From Modestobacter italicus (GTDB lineage Bacteria > Actinomycetota > Actinomycetes > Mycobacteriales > Geodermatophilaceae): 64,000 nt of DNA. The stretch lies in NCBI RefSeq assembly GCF_019799965.1, contig NZ_JABGCJ010000007.1, positions 186,001 to 250,000 of the forward strand. The letters run 5' to 3'. Shown here piece by piece: positions 49,961 through 59,304 of this stretch; position 1 is the first letter of the stretch; every line of letters begins with the position of its first letter. A program made the position numbers and the translations under genes. The notes under the pieces are model-generated. The model was not told the DNA's origin and searched no databases. It saw only the letters and a program-made list of their open reading frames with translations.

Positions 49961-50848
49961 ATGACCTCCCCGCCGCTCCACGTGAAACACCGCTCACTCG
50001 GCCTCGCTGCCCTGGTCCTCCTGGGCACGGTGGGCTGTCAGCCGGCGGCCGGACCCGCCCCCGGCGCGGTCTCCGAGGCGGGGCAGGTGTCGGTGAGCAC
50101 CCCGGCCGCCGGGCAGGCCGCGGTCGACGTGCTGGCCACGCTGCCGGTCAAGGGACGGGCGCCGACGACCGGCTACGACCGCGACGAGTTCGGCGCCACC
50201 TGGGCCGACGTCGACCGCAACGGCTGCGACACCCGCAACGACGTCCTGGCCCGTGACCTGGTCGACGAGGTGTTCCGGGCCGGCACCCAGAACTGTGTGG
50301 TGGAGACCGGCACGCTCGCCGACCCGTACACCGGCGCCACGATCGCCTTCGAGAAGGGCGACGGCAGCAGCGTGGACATCGACCACGTCGTCGCGCTGAG
50401 CAACGGCTGGCAGACCGGTGCCTTCGCCTGGGACGAGGCCCGCCGCACCGCCTTCGCCAACGACCCGCTCAACCTGCTCGCCGTCGACTACGCCGCCAAC
50501 CGGCAGAAGGGCGACGGCGACGCCGCCACCTGGCTGCCGTCCGCCCGCGGGTACCGCTGCGCCTACGTCGCCCGTCAGGTCGCGGTGAAGGCGACCTACG
50601 GTCTCTGGGTCACCCAGGCCGAGCACGATGCCATCGCCCGTGTCCTGGACACCTGCCCGGCCGAACCGATCCCGGCCCCGGCCCCCGCGGTGGACGGTTC
50701 CGCGGAACCGTCCACCGCCGAGACCAGCACCGAGCCGTTCCCGAACTGCGAGGCGGTCCGGGCGGCCGGAGCGGCACCGCTGCACCGTGGCGACCCGGGC
50801 TGGTCCGACCGGATGGACGGCGACGGGGACGGCACCGCCTGCGAGTGA
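49961..50848 (+). CDS. HNH nuclease lipoprotein with Excalibur domain
   Basis: A 295-aa secreted protein: lipobox LLGTVGC (Cys26), an HNH/DUF1524-like nuclease core (DIDHVVALSNGWQTGAFAW, then NLLAVDYAANRQKGDGDAATWLPS) at about 125-205, and a C-terminal Excalibur calcium-binding domain (FPNCEAVRAAGAAPL to DRMDGDGDGTACE). This is a common actinobacterial extracellular nuclease layout, possibly for DNA scavenging or attack on other cells. A TAGCGT (49946-49951) lies 9 nt before the ATG. The first codons overlap a degenerate parS site. Confidence 0.88.
   Translation: MTSPPLHVKHRSLGLAALVLLGTVGCQPAAGPAPGAVSEAGQVSVSTPAAGQAAVDVLATLPVKGRAPTTGYDRDEFGATWADVDRNGCDTRNDVLARDLVDEVFRAGTQNCVVETGTLADPYTGATIAFEKGDGSSVDIDHVVALSNGWQTGAFAWDEARRTAFANDPLNLLAVDYAANRQKGDGDAATWLPSARGYRCAYVARQVAVKATYGLWVTQAEHDAIARVLDTCPAEPIPAPAPAVDGSAEPSTAETSTEPFPNCEAVRAAGAAPLHRGDPGWSDRMDGDGDGTACE
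49975..49988. promoter_or_regulatory. degenerate parS-like site
   Basis: GCTCCACGTGAAAC has a perfect right half (GTGAAAC) and one mismatch in the left half against the parS core. It lies in the first codons of the HNH lipoprotein gene. Confidence 0.45.
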
Positions 50849-50856
50849 CCCGGCGG

Positions 50857-51315
50857 TCAGTCGCGCAGGTTCAGCTGGTCGTGCTGCAGCGCGAAGGCGT
50901 CGATCTCCGCCGGTGACGGCGTCCGGCCGCCGGCGTGCAGCTCGACCAGGCCGGTGAAGTACTCCTCCCGCGGGATGCCCGGGGTGAAGAGGATGAGGAA
51001 CCGGGCGCCGACGTCCGGCCCGGCCGACCGGAAGCCGTGCACGCTCGAGCGGGGCACGTACACCAGGTCCCCGGCGTGCGCCGTCGTCCACTCGTCGTCG
51101 GCGAGCACCGCCAGTGAGCCCTCCAGCACGTGGAAGGACTCGCTGAACGTGCGGTGCAGGTGCGGCCCCGGCCCGCTGCCGCCCGGGGCCATGGTCACCT
51201 CGAAGAGGCCGAAGTCGCCGCGGGTCTGGCTGCCGGTGGCGACGAACCGGGTACGGCCGGCGGACGCCTGGTCCTCCTGGCGGGAGAACGTGGCCGGGTC
51301 GGGCAGGTACGTCAT
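50857..51315 (-). CDS. cupin domain protein
   Basis: A 152-aa single-domain cupin. Cupin motif 1 reads GPGPHLHRTFSESFHVLEG (G-x5-HxH-type with Glu and His), motif 2 GDLVYVPRSSVHGFRS. Likely a small metal-binding enzyme or sensor; the substrate is unknown. Head-to-tail with the methyltransferase gene 9 nt upstream, so probably co-transcribed with it. Confidence 0.82.
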   Translation of the reverse strand: MTYLPDPATFSRQEDQASAGRTRFVATGSQTRGDFGLFEVTMAPGGSGPGPHLHRTFSESFHVLEGSLAVLADDEWTTAHAGDLVYVPRSSVHGFRSAGPDVGARFLILFTPGIPREEYFTGLVELHAGGRTPSPAEIDAFALQHDQLNLRD

Positions 51316-51324
51316 GCCCCGTGC

Positions 51325-51915
51325 CTACACCCGGGAGAGCACGGCCACCAGGAAGTCGGCGTCCGGGCCGAAGGGCCGCAGGTCCCAGGTCGACAGCAGG
51401 ACGTCGGCCGCCCAGCCGGTGGCCCGGGCGTCGTCCAGGAACTCCTCGAACGGGTAGCCGCGGCCGGCGCCGAAGCCGATCGCCGCCCGGCCGCCGTCCA
51501 CGAGGTGGGCCCGCAGCCGGCGGAGCACCTCGCGACGGGTGCTGGGGGCGAGGAAGGCCATCACGTTGCCCGCGCAGACGATGGCGTCGAACCGGTCGGG
51601 CAGGTCCAGCTCGGCCAGGTCGCCGACGATCCAGCGCGGGCCGGGGTGGTCGGCCTCGGCTGCGGCGATCAGCACCGGGTCGGCGTCCACGCCCACCACG
51701 GTGTGCCCCGCCTCGGCGAGCACCGCCCCGACCCGGCCCGGGCCGCAGCCGGCGTCCAGCACCCGCGACCCGCGGGGCAGCATCGCGTCGACCAGCCGCG
51801 CCTCGCCGGCCAGGTCGGCGCCCTGCGCGGCCAGCGCGCGGAACCGCTCGACGTAGGCAGCCGAGTGGCCGGGGTCGGACTGGGTGATCTGCGTCCATGC
51901 GCTCGGCTCGACCAT
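51325..51915 (-). CDS. class I SAM-dependent methyltransferase
   Basis: A 196-aa Rossmann methyltransferase. SAM motif I RVLDAGCGPGRVGAVLAEAG, motif II VVGVDADPVLIAAAE and FDAIVCAGNVMAFL are clear. Target unknown. The start is uncertain: ATGs at 51915, 51924 and 51927 are all possible. The gene is divergent from dinB with a 52-nt gap. Confidence 0.82.
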   Translation of the reverse strand: MVEPSAWTQITQSDPGHSAAYVERFRALAAQGADLAGEARLVDAMLPRGSRVLDAGCGPGRVGAVLAEAGHTVVGVDADPVLIAAAEADHPGPRWIVGDLAELDLPDRFDAIVCAGNVMAFLAPSTRREVLRRLRAHLVDGGRAAIGFGAGRGYPFEEFLDDARATGWAADVLLSTWDLRPFGPDADFLVAVLSRV

Positions 51916-51967
51916 GAGGGGCATCATCGACGCCTCGGGTCCGCGGCGGGCAGGGAGGGGGAGGCGC

Positions 51968-53326
51968 GTGCGGCGTGAGCCGAGCATCCTGCACCTGGAC
52001 CTCGACGCCTTCTTCGCCGCCGTGGAGCAGCGGGACAAGCCCTCGCTGCGCGGCCGGCCGGTCGTGGTCGGCGGCACCGGCGGGCGGGGCGTGGTCGCCA
52101 CCGCCTCCTACGAGGCGCGGGCGTTCGGCGCCCGCAGCGCCATGCCCACCGCCGAGGCGCGGCGGCTCTGCCCACCGGGCACCGCCTTCCTGGGCGGCCG
52201 GTTCGCCGCCTACCGGCGGACGTCGGACGTGGTCATGGCGTTGCTGCGGGAGCTCTCCCCGCTGGTCGAGCCGGTCTCGATCGACGAGGCCTACGTCGAC
52301 CTGGCCGCCGGTGACCACGACCTCTCCGTCGCCGGGGTCACCGCCCTGGCCACCGACCTCAAGGCCCGCATCGCGGTGGCCACCGGTGGGGTCACCGGCT
52401 CGGTGGGCATCGGCACCTCCAAGTCGCTGGCCAAGATCGGCTCGGAGCTGCGCAAGCCGGACGGGCTGACCGTCGTCCCGCCGGGGCAGGAGCTGGACGT
52501 GCTGCACCCGCTGCCGGTGCGCAGCCTCGGCGGGGTCGGCCCGGCCACCGCCGAGCGGCTGGCGCAAATCTCGGTGAAGACGATCGGCGATCTGCACCGG
52601 CTCTCCCTGGTGGACCTGACCAGCCTGGTCGGTCAGGCACACGGCGCTGGGCTGTACCGGCTGGCCCGGGCCGACGACGACCGCCCGGTGATCACCGACC
52701 GGGAGGCGAAGTCGGTGAGCGCGGAGGAGACCTTCGCCCGCGACCTGACCGACCCGGCGCGGCTGGCCGCCGAGGTCGACGCGCTCGCCCAGCGGGTGGG
52801 CAGCCGGCTGCAGCGCTCGGGCACGTCGGGCCGGACGGTGACGCTGAAGGTCCGCCGGTACGACTTCAGCACGCTCACCCGCTCGCAGACCCTGCCGCAC
52901 GCCGTCGACGACCCCCGGCAGATCGCCGAGATCGCCCACCGGCTGCTCGCCGCGGTCGACCGCAGCGGCGGCCTCCGGCTGCTCGGGGTCGGCGTCTCCG
53001 GGCTGTCGCCCTACGCGCAGGGCGACCTGTTCGCCGAGGCGCTGGCCCCGGTGGAGGACGCCGTCGTGGACGAGGACCCGACCGGCGAGCCGGTGGTCGA
53101 GCCGGTGCCGGCGGACCCGGCGCCCGGTCCGGCGGTGGTGGCCTGGTACCCCGGCCAGGACGTCGTCCACCCGGAGCACGGTGCGGGCTGGGTGTGGGGC
53201 AGCGGGCTCAACCGGGTGACCGTGCGGTTCGAGGGGCCACGGACGGCGCCGGGCCGGGTGCGCACCCTGGCCGCCGACGACCCGGACCTGCAGCCGGCCG
53301 ACCCCCCGGACTGGACCACCCCCTGA
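51968..53326 (+). CDS. dinB: DNA polymerase IV (DinB) with C-terminal Tudor-like extension
   Basis: A 452-aa Y-family translesion polymerase. Catalytic residues D11 (LHLDLDAFFAAVE) and D106/E107 (SIDEAYVDL) are intact; the little-finger region covers about 245-345. QGDLF at 351-355 fits a beta-clamp-binding motif. After it, residues about 393-435 (PGQDVVHPEHGAGWVWG, RVTVRFEG) resemble the Tudor-like tail of UvrD/PcrA helicases, unusual for DinB as far as I know. The GTG at 51968 gives the usual N-terminus. Confidence 0.92.
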   Translation: MRREPSILHLDLDAFFAAVEQRDKPSLRGRPVVVGGTGGRGVVATASYEARAFGARSAMPTAEARRLCPPGTAFLGGRFAAYRRTSDVVMALLRELSPLVEPVSIDEAYVDLAAGDHDLSVAGVTALATDLKARIAVATGGVTGSVGIGTSKSLAKIGSELRKPDGLTVVPPGQELDVLHPLPVRSLGGVGPATAERLAQISVKTIGDLHRLSLVDLTSLVGQAHGAGLYRLARADDDRPVITDREAKSVSAEETFARDLTDPARLAAEVDALAQRVGSRLQRSGTSGRTVTLKVRRYDFSTLTRSQTLPHAVDDPRQIAEIAHRLLAAVDRSGGLRLLGVGVSGLSPYAQGDLFAEALAPVEDAVVDEDPTGEPVVEPVPADPAPGPAVVAWYPGQDVVHPEHGAGWVWGSGLNRVTVRFEGPRTAPGRVRTLAADDPDLQPADPPDWTTP

Positions 53327-53338
53327 TCGGGTGGGGCA

Positions 53339-53351
53339 GCCCCTTCGGGGC
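53339..53351 (+). terminator. small hairpin after dinB
   Basis: GCCCC-TTC-GGGGC, a 5-bp stem 12 nt past the dinB stop. Weak. Confidence 0.4.
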
Positions 53352-53388
53352 ATGCGCCGGGGCCGGTGGTCACGCCAGACTCACCGAC

Positions 53389-54021
53389 GTGCCCCAGGAC
53401 CCCGCGAACACCCCGGACGACGACGCCCTCGTCGACCCGGCCCACGGGCCTGCGCTGACCGAGCGGGCGTTCCGGGCCGCAGCCGGACGCGGCGACCAGC
53501 AGGCGGCGCTGGAGCTCGCCGTCCTGCTGCGCGAGGCGGGCCGGCAGCTGGAGGCCTGGCACTGGGCCCAGCTCGCTGCCGACACCGGCTCCCGGGCCGC
53601 CGCCACCACCCTGGCCTGCTGGCGCTGGGAGGAGAGCCGCGACCCCGCGCTGGAGCCGCAGCTGCGGGCCGGCGCCGAGCACTCCGAGGTCGCCCGCGCC
53701 GCGCTGGCCGACCTGCTGCGCAGCACCCGCCGGGTCGAGGAGGCCCGCACCGTGCTCGAGCGCGGTGCCGCCCGCGGCGAGGTGGCCGCCTGGCTGCCGC
53801 TGGGCAACCTGTACCGGGACGAGCTGGACGACGTCGTCGCCGCGGAGGCCGCCTACCGGGCCGGCATCGAGGGCGGCGACCTGCACTCGCACCACAACCT
53901 CGGGGTGCTGCTGCTGGGTGCCGGGGACGTCGACACCGCCATCGAGCACTTCTCCATCGCCGCTGCCGGCGGGGACGAGCTGGCCGCGCTGGTGCTGCGC
54001 GAGGTCCTGGACGAGGGTTGA
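53389..54021 (+). CDS. Sel1/tetratricopeptide-like repeat protein
   Basis: A 210-aa soluble protein made of helical repeats (AAGRGDQQAALELAVLLREAG, GAARGEVAAWLPLGNLYRDE, GIEGGDLHSHHNLGVLLLGAGD, AAAGGDELAALVLRE), spaced about 35 residues as in Sel1-like repeats. Such proteins act as scaffolds; the partner is unknown. GTG at 53389 follows CAGACT by 7 nt, possibly a leaderless start. Confidence 0.75.
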   Translation: MPQDPANTPDDDALVDPAHGPALTERAFRAAAGRGDQQAALELAVLLREAGRQLEAWHWAQLAADTGSRAAATTLACWRWEESRDPALEPQLRAGAEHSEVARAALADLLRSTRRVEEARTVLERGAARGEVAAWLPLGNLYRDELDDVVAAEAAYRAGIEGGDLHSHHNLGVLLLGAGDVDTAIEHFSIAAAGGDELAALVLREVLDEG

Positions 54022-54033
54022 CGGCTCAGCCGG

Positions 54034-54852
54034 TCACCAGTGCCCGGCGAAGTGGTGGACCGGGCCGTGCCCGGAGCCCACGCCCAGCTCCCCGCCGGCG
54101 GTCAGCGCCGCCTGCAGGTAGTCGCGGGCGTCCTCGACCAGCGACGCCCAGTCCGGCTCGTCCCCGGCCAGCCGGGCGCGGGCCGCCAGCGCCGCCAGCG
54201 CCGAGGACAGCGTGCAGCCGGTGCCGTGCGTCGACGACGTCGCCACCCGCGGACGGCGGGTCTGCACCACCCCGGCCGCGGTGACCAGCACGTCGACGCT
54301 GTCGTCGCCGCCCAGGTGCCCGCCCTTGAGCAGCACCGCGGCCGGCCCCAGCGCGAGCAGCGCGGTGGCCTGCGGGGCGAGCTCGTCGACGGTGGTCGCG
54401 GGTGCGACGTCCAGCAGCGCCGCGGCCTCGGGCACGTTGGGGGTGAGCAGGTCGGTCACCGGCAGCAGGTCGGTGCGGACGGCGTCCACCGCCTCGGCCG
54501 AGATCAGCCGGTCACCGCTGGTCGCCACCATCACCGGGTCGCACACCACGGGCCCGGCCGGCCGGCCGGCCAGCAGCGCGGCGACCTCGCGCACCACCTC
54601 GGCGGTGCCCAGCATCCCCAGCTTGGTGGCGTGCACGGTCACGTCGTCCAGCAGCGTGCGCACCTGCTCCCCCACGAAGCCGGCCGGGACGCCGTGCACG
54701 CCGGTGACCCCGCGGGTGTTCTGCGCGGTCAGCGCGGTGAGCACCGCCGTGCCGTAGACGCCCAGGGCGCTGAAGGTCTTCAGGTCGGCCTGGATGCCGG
54801 CGCCGCCGCTGGGGTCGCTGCCGGCGATGGTCAGCGCCACCGCCGCGGTCAT
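54034..54852 (-). CDS. thiD: hydroxymethylpyrimidine/phosphomethylpyrimidine kinase
   Basis: A 272-aa ThiD kinase that phosphorylates HMP and HMP-P for thiamine synthesis. Seen: [63 protein letters not shown], and [12 protein letters not shown] near the C-terminus. Its start overlaps the thiE stop by 4 nt (ATGA). Last gene of the riboswitch-controlled thiM-thiE-thiD operon. Confidence 0.95.
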   Translation of the reverse strand: MTAAVALTIAGSDPSGGAGIQADLKTFSALGVYGTAVLTALTAQNTRGVTGVHGVPAGFVGEQVRTLLDDVTVHATKLGMLGTAEVVREVAALLAGRPAGPVVCDPVMVATSGDRLISAEAVDAVRTDLLPVTDLLTPNVPEAAALLDVAPATTVDELAPQATALLALGPAAVLLKGGHLGGDDSVDVLVTAAGVVQTRRPRVATSSTHGTGCTLSSALAALAARARLAGDEPDWASLVEDARDYLQAALTAGGELGVGSGHGPVHHFAGHW

Positions 54853-55502
54853 GCCGGCACCCCGCTCAGTGCGGTGCGCAGCGCCCGGGCCGCCGCGGCC
54901 GGATCGGCCGCGGTGCAGATGTCGGAGACGACGCAGATGCCGTCCACCCCGGTCGCGGCGACCGCGGCGGCGTTCTCCGCCGAGATGCCGCCGATCGCCA
55001 CCGACGCCAGCCCGCCGGCCCGCGCCCGGGCGGCCAGCGCCCGGGCGCCGTCCAGGCCCAGCGCCGCACCGGCGTCGGGCTTGGTGGGGGTGGACCAGAC
55101 GGGGCTGAGCCCCACCAGGTCGACCACCCCGGCCGGCAGGGCCAGCACGTCGTCGAGCTCGGCGGCGCTGCCCACCGAGACACCGACCAGTGCGCCGGGC
55201 CCCAGCAGCGTGCGCGCCTCGGTGGGCGGCAGGTCGTCGGCGCCCACGTGCACCCCGTCGGCGCCGGTGAGCACCGCGACGTCGACGGCGTCGTTCACGA
55301 TCAGCGCCACGCCCGGCGGCAGCACCGCCTGCACCGCGCGGACCAGCGCCAGCAGGTCACGACGGGAGGCCGTCTTGTCCCGGACCTGGACGGCGGTGAC
55401 CCCACCGGCGACCGCGGCGGCGACCACCTCCGGCACCGACCGCGGGGCGCAGAGCACCGTGTCGGTCACCAGGTAGAGCGTCGGGTCGAAGCGGGCCCTC
55501 AT
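54849..55502 (-). CDS. thiE: thiamine-phosphate synthase
   Basis: A 217-aa TIM barrel that joins HMP-PP and THZ-P into thiamine phosphate. Seen: [58 protein letters not shown], and [20 protein letters not shown]. The ATG at 55502 overlaps the thiM stop (ATGA). thiD overlaps the 3' end. Confidence 0.95.
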   Translation of the reverse strand: MRARFDPTLYLVTDTVLCAPRSVPEVVAAAVAGGVTAVQVRDKTASRRDLLALVRAVQAVLPPGVALIVNDAVDVAVLTGADGVHVGADDLPPTEARTLLGPGALVGVSVGSAAELDDVLALPAGVVDLVGLSPVWSTPTKPDAGAALGLDGARALAARARAGGLASVAIGGISAENAAAVAATGVDGICVVSDICTAADPAAAARALRTALSGVPA

Positions 55503-56293
55503 GAGGCGCGGACGTCGGCGGCGGCCAGGGCGTCGCCGTCCACGGCGTCGAGTGCGTCCAGCCACAGCGCGGCGAAGGTGCCCGGCCCGGCGGCCCGCGC
55601 GGCGGCGGCCTCGGCGGCGAGCGCCACGTGGGCGTGCGCGGCCACGGTGGCGGTCATCAGGTCGCCGGCGGTGGCGAGGTAGGCGGCGACCACCCCGCCC
55701 AGCGCGCACCCGGCGCCGGTGGTGCGGGTCAGCAGCGGCGACCCACCGCCGACCCGGACCACCCGCTCCCCGTCGGTCACCACGTCCACCGGCCCGCTGA
55801 CCGCGACGATGCCCAGCGTCCGGCGGGCCAGCTCCTGCGCCGCCTCCAGCGCCGCCTCCGGGGAGTCGGTGCTCTCCACGCCGCGACCGCCGTTCCCGGT
55901 GCCGGCCAGCGCGAGCACCTCCGAGGCGTTGCCCCGGACGACGGTCGGCCGCAGCTGGACCAGGTCCGCGGCGAGCTCGGTGCGGAACGTGAGGCCACCG
56001 ACCGCCACCGGGTCGAGCACCCAGGGGCGGCCGGACTCACCGGCGGCGCGGGCGGCCAGCCGCATCGCCTCGGCGGTGCGCTGGTGCACCGTGCCCAAGT
56101 TGACCAGGACGGCGGAGGCGACGGCGGCGAACTCCCCGGCCTCGGCGGGCTCGTCGACCATCGCCGGGGCCGCGCCGATGGCCAGCAGGGCGTTGGCCGT
56201 GATGGTCTGCACGACCGTGTTCGTGAGGCAGTGCACCAGGGGTGCGGAGTCGCGCAGCGCCGTGCCGGCGGCGCGCAGAGCGGTGGCGTCCAC
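55499..56293 (-). CDS. thiM: hydroxyethylthiazole kinase
   Basis: A 264-aa ribokinase-like kinase for salvaged THZ. Seen: [56 protein letters not shown] and [19 protein letters not shown]. The GTG at 56293 is chosen because GAAGGGA lies about 9 nt upstream, inside the 3' part of a TPP riboswitch. It heads thiM-thiE-thiD, the salvage arm of thiamine biosynthesis. Confidence 0.95.
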   Translation of the reverse strand: MDATALRAAGTALRDSAPLVHCLTNTVVQTITANALLAIGAAPAMVDEPAEAGEFAAVASAVLVNLGTVHQRTAEAMRLAARAAGESGRPWVLDPVAVGGLTFRTELAADLVQLRPTVVRGNASEVLALAGTGNGGRGVESTDSPEAALEAAQELARRTLGIVAVSGPVDVVTDGERVVRVGGGSPLLTRTTGAGCALGGVVAAYLATAGDLMTATVAAHAHVALAAEAAAARAAGPGTFAALWLDALDAVDGDALAAADVRAS

Positions 56294-56297
56294 GCCG

Positions 56298-56374
56298 TGA
56301 CATCCCTTCGCCAGTGCGAACTGGAGCAGGTTCGACGGGTGTGTTCTCAGTCCCGGGCGGGACACCCCGTGTCA
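56298..56374 (-). promoter_or_regulatory. TPP riboswitch (THI element)
   Basis: Reading the minus strand: 5' TGACAC and GGGGTG, then ACTGAGAACACACCC (CTGAGA at 56345-56350), GAACCTG, CTGG, and GAAGGGATGTCA. The two outer ends TGACA and TGTCA pair as P1. The GAAGGGA that serves as ribosome site for thiM lies at 56303-56309, inside the 3' arm, so ligand binding could hide it and act on translation. TAGCGT (56382-56387) is a fitting -10. Confidence 0.92.
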
Positions 56375-56482
56375 GGCCGGGACGCTAGCACCGAGCCCGG
56401 CCACGCGCGGCCGGGATGATCGCCCGCTTGATCACGAGCTCCTGACCTGCGACTCTGTGCGCCGGACCCAGGAGGAGGGCAC

Positions 56483-57046
56483 GTGGACCCCATCGCCGTG
56501 GCCTTCCTCGTCGTCGGCGGGCTGGGCCTGCTCGTGCTCGTCGTCGCGCTGCTGGCCGGCGAGCTCGGGGAGATCGGCCCGATCGACGCCGACGGCCCCT
56601 TCTCCCTGCCCGCGATCGCCGCGTTCCTCGGTGGGATCGGGTTCGGTGGCGCCGCGGCCACCGCGCTGCTGCCCGCCCTGCCCGGCGCCGTCACCGTGCT
56701 GCTCGCCCTGGTGGCGGGGCTGGCGGTGGCGCTCCCGCTGGCCGCCGGCGCCGTCCGGTTGTCGGCTGTGCTGCGGGACATGCCGACCGAGCCGACGCTC
56801 ACCGCCGACCGGCTGCTCGGTGCCCAGGGGGTCGTCGTCTCCCGGGTGCCCGCGGGTGGGCTCGGCGAGGTCCGGCTCGCCGTGGCCGGCCAGCAGCTCA
56901 AGTACCACGCGCGCAGCGACGTGCCGTTGCCCGCGGGCACCCCGGTCTACGTCGTCGACACCCTCACGGAGACCTCCGTGCAGGTCGTCTCCACCGCACC
57001 GGAGACGACCGACCCTCTCCCAGACCCCGGAGGAACCCGGCCGTGA
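56483..57046 (+). CDS. NfeD-like membrane protein
   Basis: A 187-aa protein with two or three N-terminal transmembrane segments (about 5-26 and 45-95) and a C-terminal OB-like domain (about 105-175, LLGAQGVVVSRVPAGGLGEVRLAVAGQQLKYHA), the NfeD layout. NfeD proteins work with flotillins in membrane microdomains. GTG follows AGGAGG by 7 nt. It overlaps the flotillin start (GTGA). Confidence 0.85.
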   Translation: MDPIAVAFLVVGGLGLLVLVVALLAGELGEIGPIDADGPFSLPAIAAFLGGIGFGGAAATALLPALPGAVTVLLALVAGLAVALPLAAGAVRLSAVLRDMPTEPTLTADRLLGAQGVVVSRVPAGGLGEVRLAVAGQQLKYHARSDVPLPAGTPVYVVDTLTETSVQVVSTAPETTDPLPDPGGTRP

Positions 57047-58581
57047 CCCTGCTCATCGCCATCGGCGGCATCGCCGTCCTCGTGCTCCTGCTCGTGCTGC
57101 TGGTGCTCTCCCGGATCAAGGTCGCCGGGCCGAACCAGGCGTTCCTGGTGACCGGCCGGCAGGGCCGCTCGGTCACCGGCACCGACGGGGCGGTCAGCCG
57201 GGACATGTCCGGGCAGAAGGTCGTCATGGGGGCCAGCGTCTTCGTCCTCCCGGTGGTGCAGAAGCTGCACTCGATCGACCTGTCCAGCCGCCGCATCCCG
57301 GTCGGCATCCGCGGCGCAGTGAGCCTGCAGGGCGTCAAGTGCGACCTCGAGGGCGTCGCGATCGTCAAGGTCGGCGGCAACGAGGGCGCGATCCGCGCCG
57401 CGGCGCAGCGGTTCCTCGCCCAGCAGGAGGGCATCGACACCTTCACCTCCGAGGTGCTGGCCGGTGCCCTGCGGTCGATCGTCGGCCGGCTGACCATCGA
57501 GGAGATCATCCGCGACCGGGCCGCCTTCGCCTCCGCCGTCGCCGAGGAGGCCGAGTCCTCCTTGACCGGCCAGGGGCTGGTGCTGGACACCTTCCAGTTG
57601 CAGGACATCCAGGCCGAGGGCACCTACCTCGCCGACCTGGGCCGCCCGGAGGCCGCGCGGGTGCTCAAGGAGGCCAGCATCGCCGAGGCCCGCGCCCGGC
57701 AGGCCGCCCAGCAGGAGCAGCTGCTCGCCGACGAGGCGATCGCGGTCTCCCAGCGCCAGTTGCAGCTCAAGCAGGCCGAGATCGACGCGGAGATCGACGC
57801 CGCCAAGGCCCGCGCCGCGGCCGCCGGCCCGCTGGCCCAGGCCGCCCAGGACCAGGAGGTGCTCACCGCGCAGGAAAAGGTCGCCGAGCGGACGGCGGCG
57901 CTGACCCAGGCGCAGCTGGACACCAAGGTGCGCCGTCCGGCCGACGCCGAGCGGTACCGCGTGGAGCAGGAGGCCGAGGGCCGGAAGAACTCCGCCATCC
58001 TCACCGCGGAGGCGCAGCGGCAGGCCACCATCGCGGCCGCCCAGGCCGCGGCCGAGCAGGCCCGGCTGTCCGGTGAGGGCGAGCGGGCCCGCCGTTCGGC
58101 GCTGGCCGAGGCGGAGGCGATCGAGGGCGCCAAGCGCGGTGAGGCGGAGAAGCAGCGCCGTCAGGCCATCGCCGACGCGGTCGAGCGGGAGGGCGCCGCG
58201 GAGGCCGCCGCGATCCTGGCCCGCGGCAAGGCCGAGGCCGAGTCGATGGACGCCCGCTCCGAGGCGTTCGCCAACTACGGCGAGGCCGCGATCCTCGACC
58301 TGCTGGTCAAGGTCCTCCCCGAGGTGGTGGCAGCCGCCTCGGCCCCGCTCTCGGCGGTGGAGAAGATGACCGTCATCTCCGCGGACGGTGCCGGTTCGCT
58401 CGGCCGCTCGGTCGCGGCGAACGTGGCCCAGGGCCTGCAGCTGTCCGGTGACCTCACCGGCCTGGACGTCGCCGCGATGCTCAAGCGGCTGGGCAGTGGG
58501 GCCGCCGACGGCGTGGGCGAGTCGGCGCCGGTGACCCGTGTGCCGCTCGACGGCAACGGGGCCGCACCGGCCCGCGACTGA
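57043..58581 (+). CDS. flotillin/SPFH family protein
   Basis: A 512-aa flotillin: N-terminal hydrophobic anchor (about 3-22), SPFH (Band 7) domain (about 25-205), a long Ala/Glu/Arg-rich coiled coil (about 205-420) and a C-terminal conserved region (AILDLLVKVLPEVVAAASAPL). Likely scaffolds membrane microdomains together with the NfeD-like protein whose gene overlaps it. Cargo unknown. Confidence 0.92.
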   Translation: MTLLIAIGGIAVLVLLLVLLVLSRIKVAGPNQAFLVTGRQGRSVTGTDGAVSRDMSGQKVVMGASVFVLPVVQKLHSIDLSSRRIPVGIRGAVSLQGVKCDLEGVAIVKVGGNEGAIRAAAQRFLAQQEGIDTFTSEVLAGALRSIVGRLTIEEIIRDRAAFASAVAEEAESSLTGQGLVLDTFQLQDIQAEGTYLADLGRPEAARVLKEASIAEARARQAAQQEQLLADEAIAVSQRQLQLKQAEIDAEIDAAKARAAAAGPLAQAAQDQEVLTAQEKVAERTAALTQAQLDTKVRRPADAERYRVEQEAEGRKNSAILTAEAQRQATIAAAQAAAEQARLSGEGERARRSALAEAEAIEGAKRGEAEKQRRQAIADAVEREGAAEAAAILARGKAEAESMDARSEAFANYGEAAILDLLVKVLPEVVAAASAPLSAVEKMTVISADGAGSLGRSVAANVAQGLQLSGDLTGLDVAAMLKRLGSGAADGVGESAPVTRVPLDGNGAAPARD

Positions 58582-58589
58582 CGCGCAGG

Positions 58590-58604
58590 CGCTCCGCGGG
58601 AGCG
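58590..58604 (+). terminator. small hairpin after flotillin
   Basis: CGCTCC-GCG-GGAGCG, a perfect 6-bp stem 8 nt past the stop. Confidence 0.5.
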
Positions 58605-58665
58605 TTCGCGGGTCCGATGTGCTGGGGTACCCGCGGCCGTCGGGCCCGCCTGCGACGATGACGCC

Positions 58666-59121
58666 GTGACCGACGCCCCCACGCTGCGCACCGCCCGGTT
58701 CGCCGAGCTGACCCCCGCCGAGCTGTACGGGCTGCTGCGGCTGCGGGTCGACGTCTTCGTCGTCGAGCAGGAGTGCCCGTACCCGGAGCTGGACGGCCGG
58801 GACACCGAGCCGACCACCGTGCACCTGTGGTTCGCCGACGACGAGGGCACGGTGCTGTCCACCATCCGCCTGCTGGAGAACGGCGAGGACCGGGCGATCG
58901 GCCGGGTGGCCACCGCCGCCTCGGCGCGTGGCCGAGGGCTGTCGGCCCAGTTGGTGCGGCGGGGCATCGAGCTGTGCGAGGGGCGCACCATCGACATCGG
59001 GGCGCAGGCGTACCTGGAGTCCTGGTACGAGCGGTTCGGTTTCCGCCGGTCGGGGCCGGACTACCTGGAGGACGGCATCCCGCACCTGCCGATGCGGCTG
59101 GCGGGCAGCCACCCGGGCTGA
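58666..59121 (+). CDS. ElaA-like GNAT acetyltransferase
   Basis: A 151-aa GNAT protein of the ElaA type. LYGLLRLRVDVFVVEQECPYPELDGRD is the family signature; the acetyl-CoA loop reads RVATAASARGRGLSAQLVRRG, and AQAYLESWYERFGFRRSGPDYLEDGIPHLPM matches ElaA. Substrate unknown. GTG follows GACGAT by 6 nt, possibly a leaderless start. Confidence 0.88.
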   Translation: MTDAPTLRTARFAELTPAELYGLLRLRVDVFVVEQECPYPELDGRDTEPTTVHLWFADDEGTVLSTIRLLENGEDRAIGRVATAASARGRGLSAQLVRRGIELCEGRTIDIGAQAYLESWYERFGFRRSGPDYLEDGIPHLPMRLAGSHPG

Positions 59122-59304
59122 CCTGGGGCGGACGCTGGGTCACCGGGCCACTCGGCGAGCTGTCATCCCGGCGACGATCCCGTCACCCAGCGGAGTGACT
59201 CGGTGACCATGCGTCTTCTACTGGCGTCTCCTGAGCCCTAGCGTCCAGGGCTCCGAGGTGGCCTCAGCCGGCCGACCTCACCGGAGTCCCGGAGAGAGCC
59301 AGGC

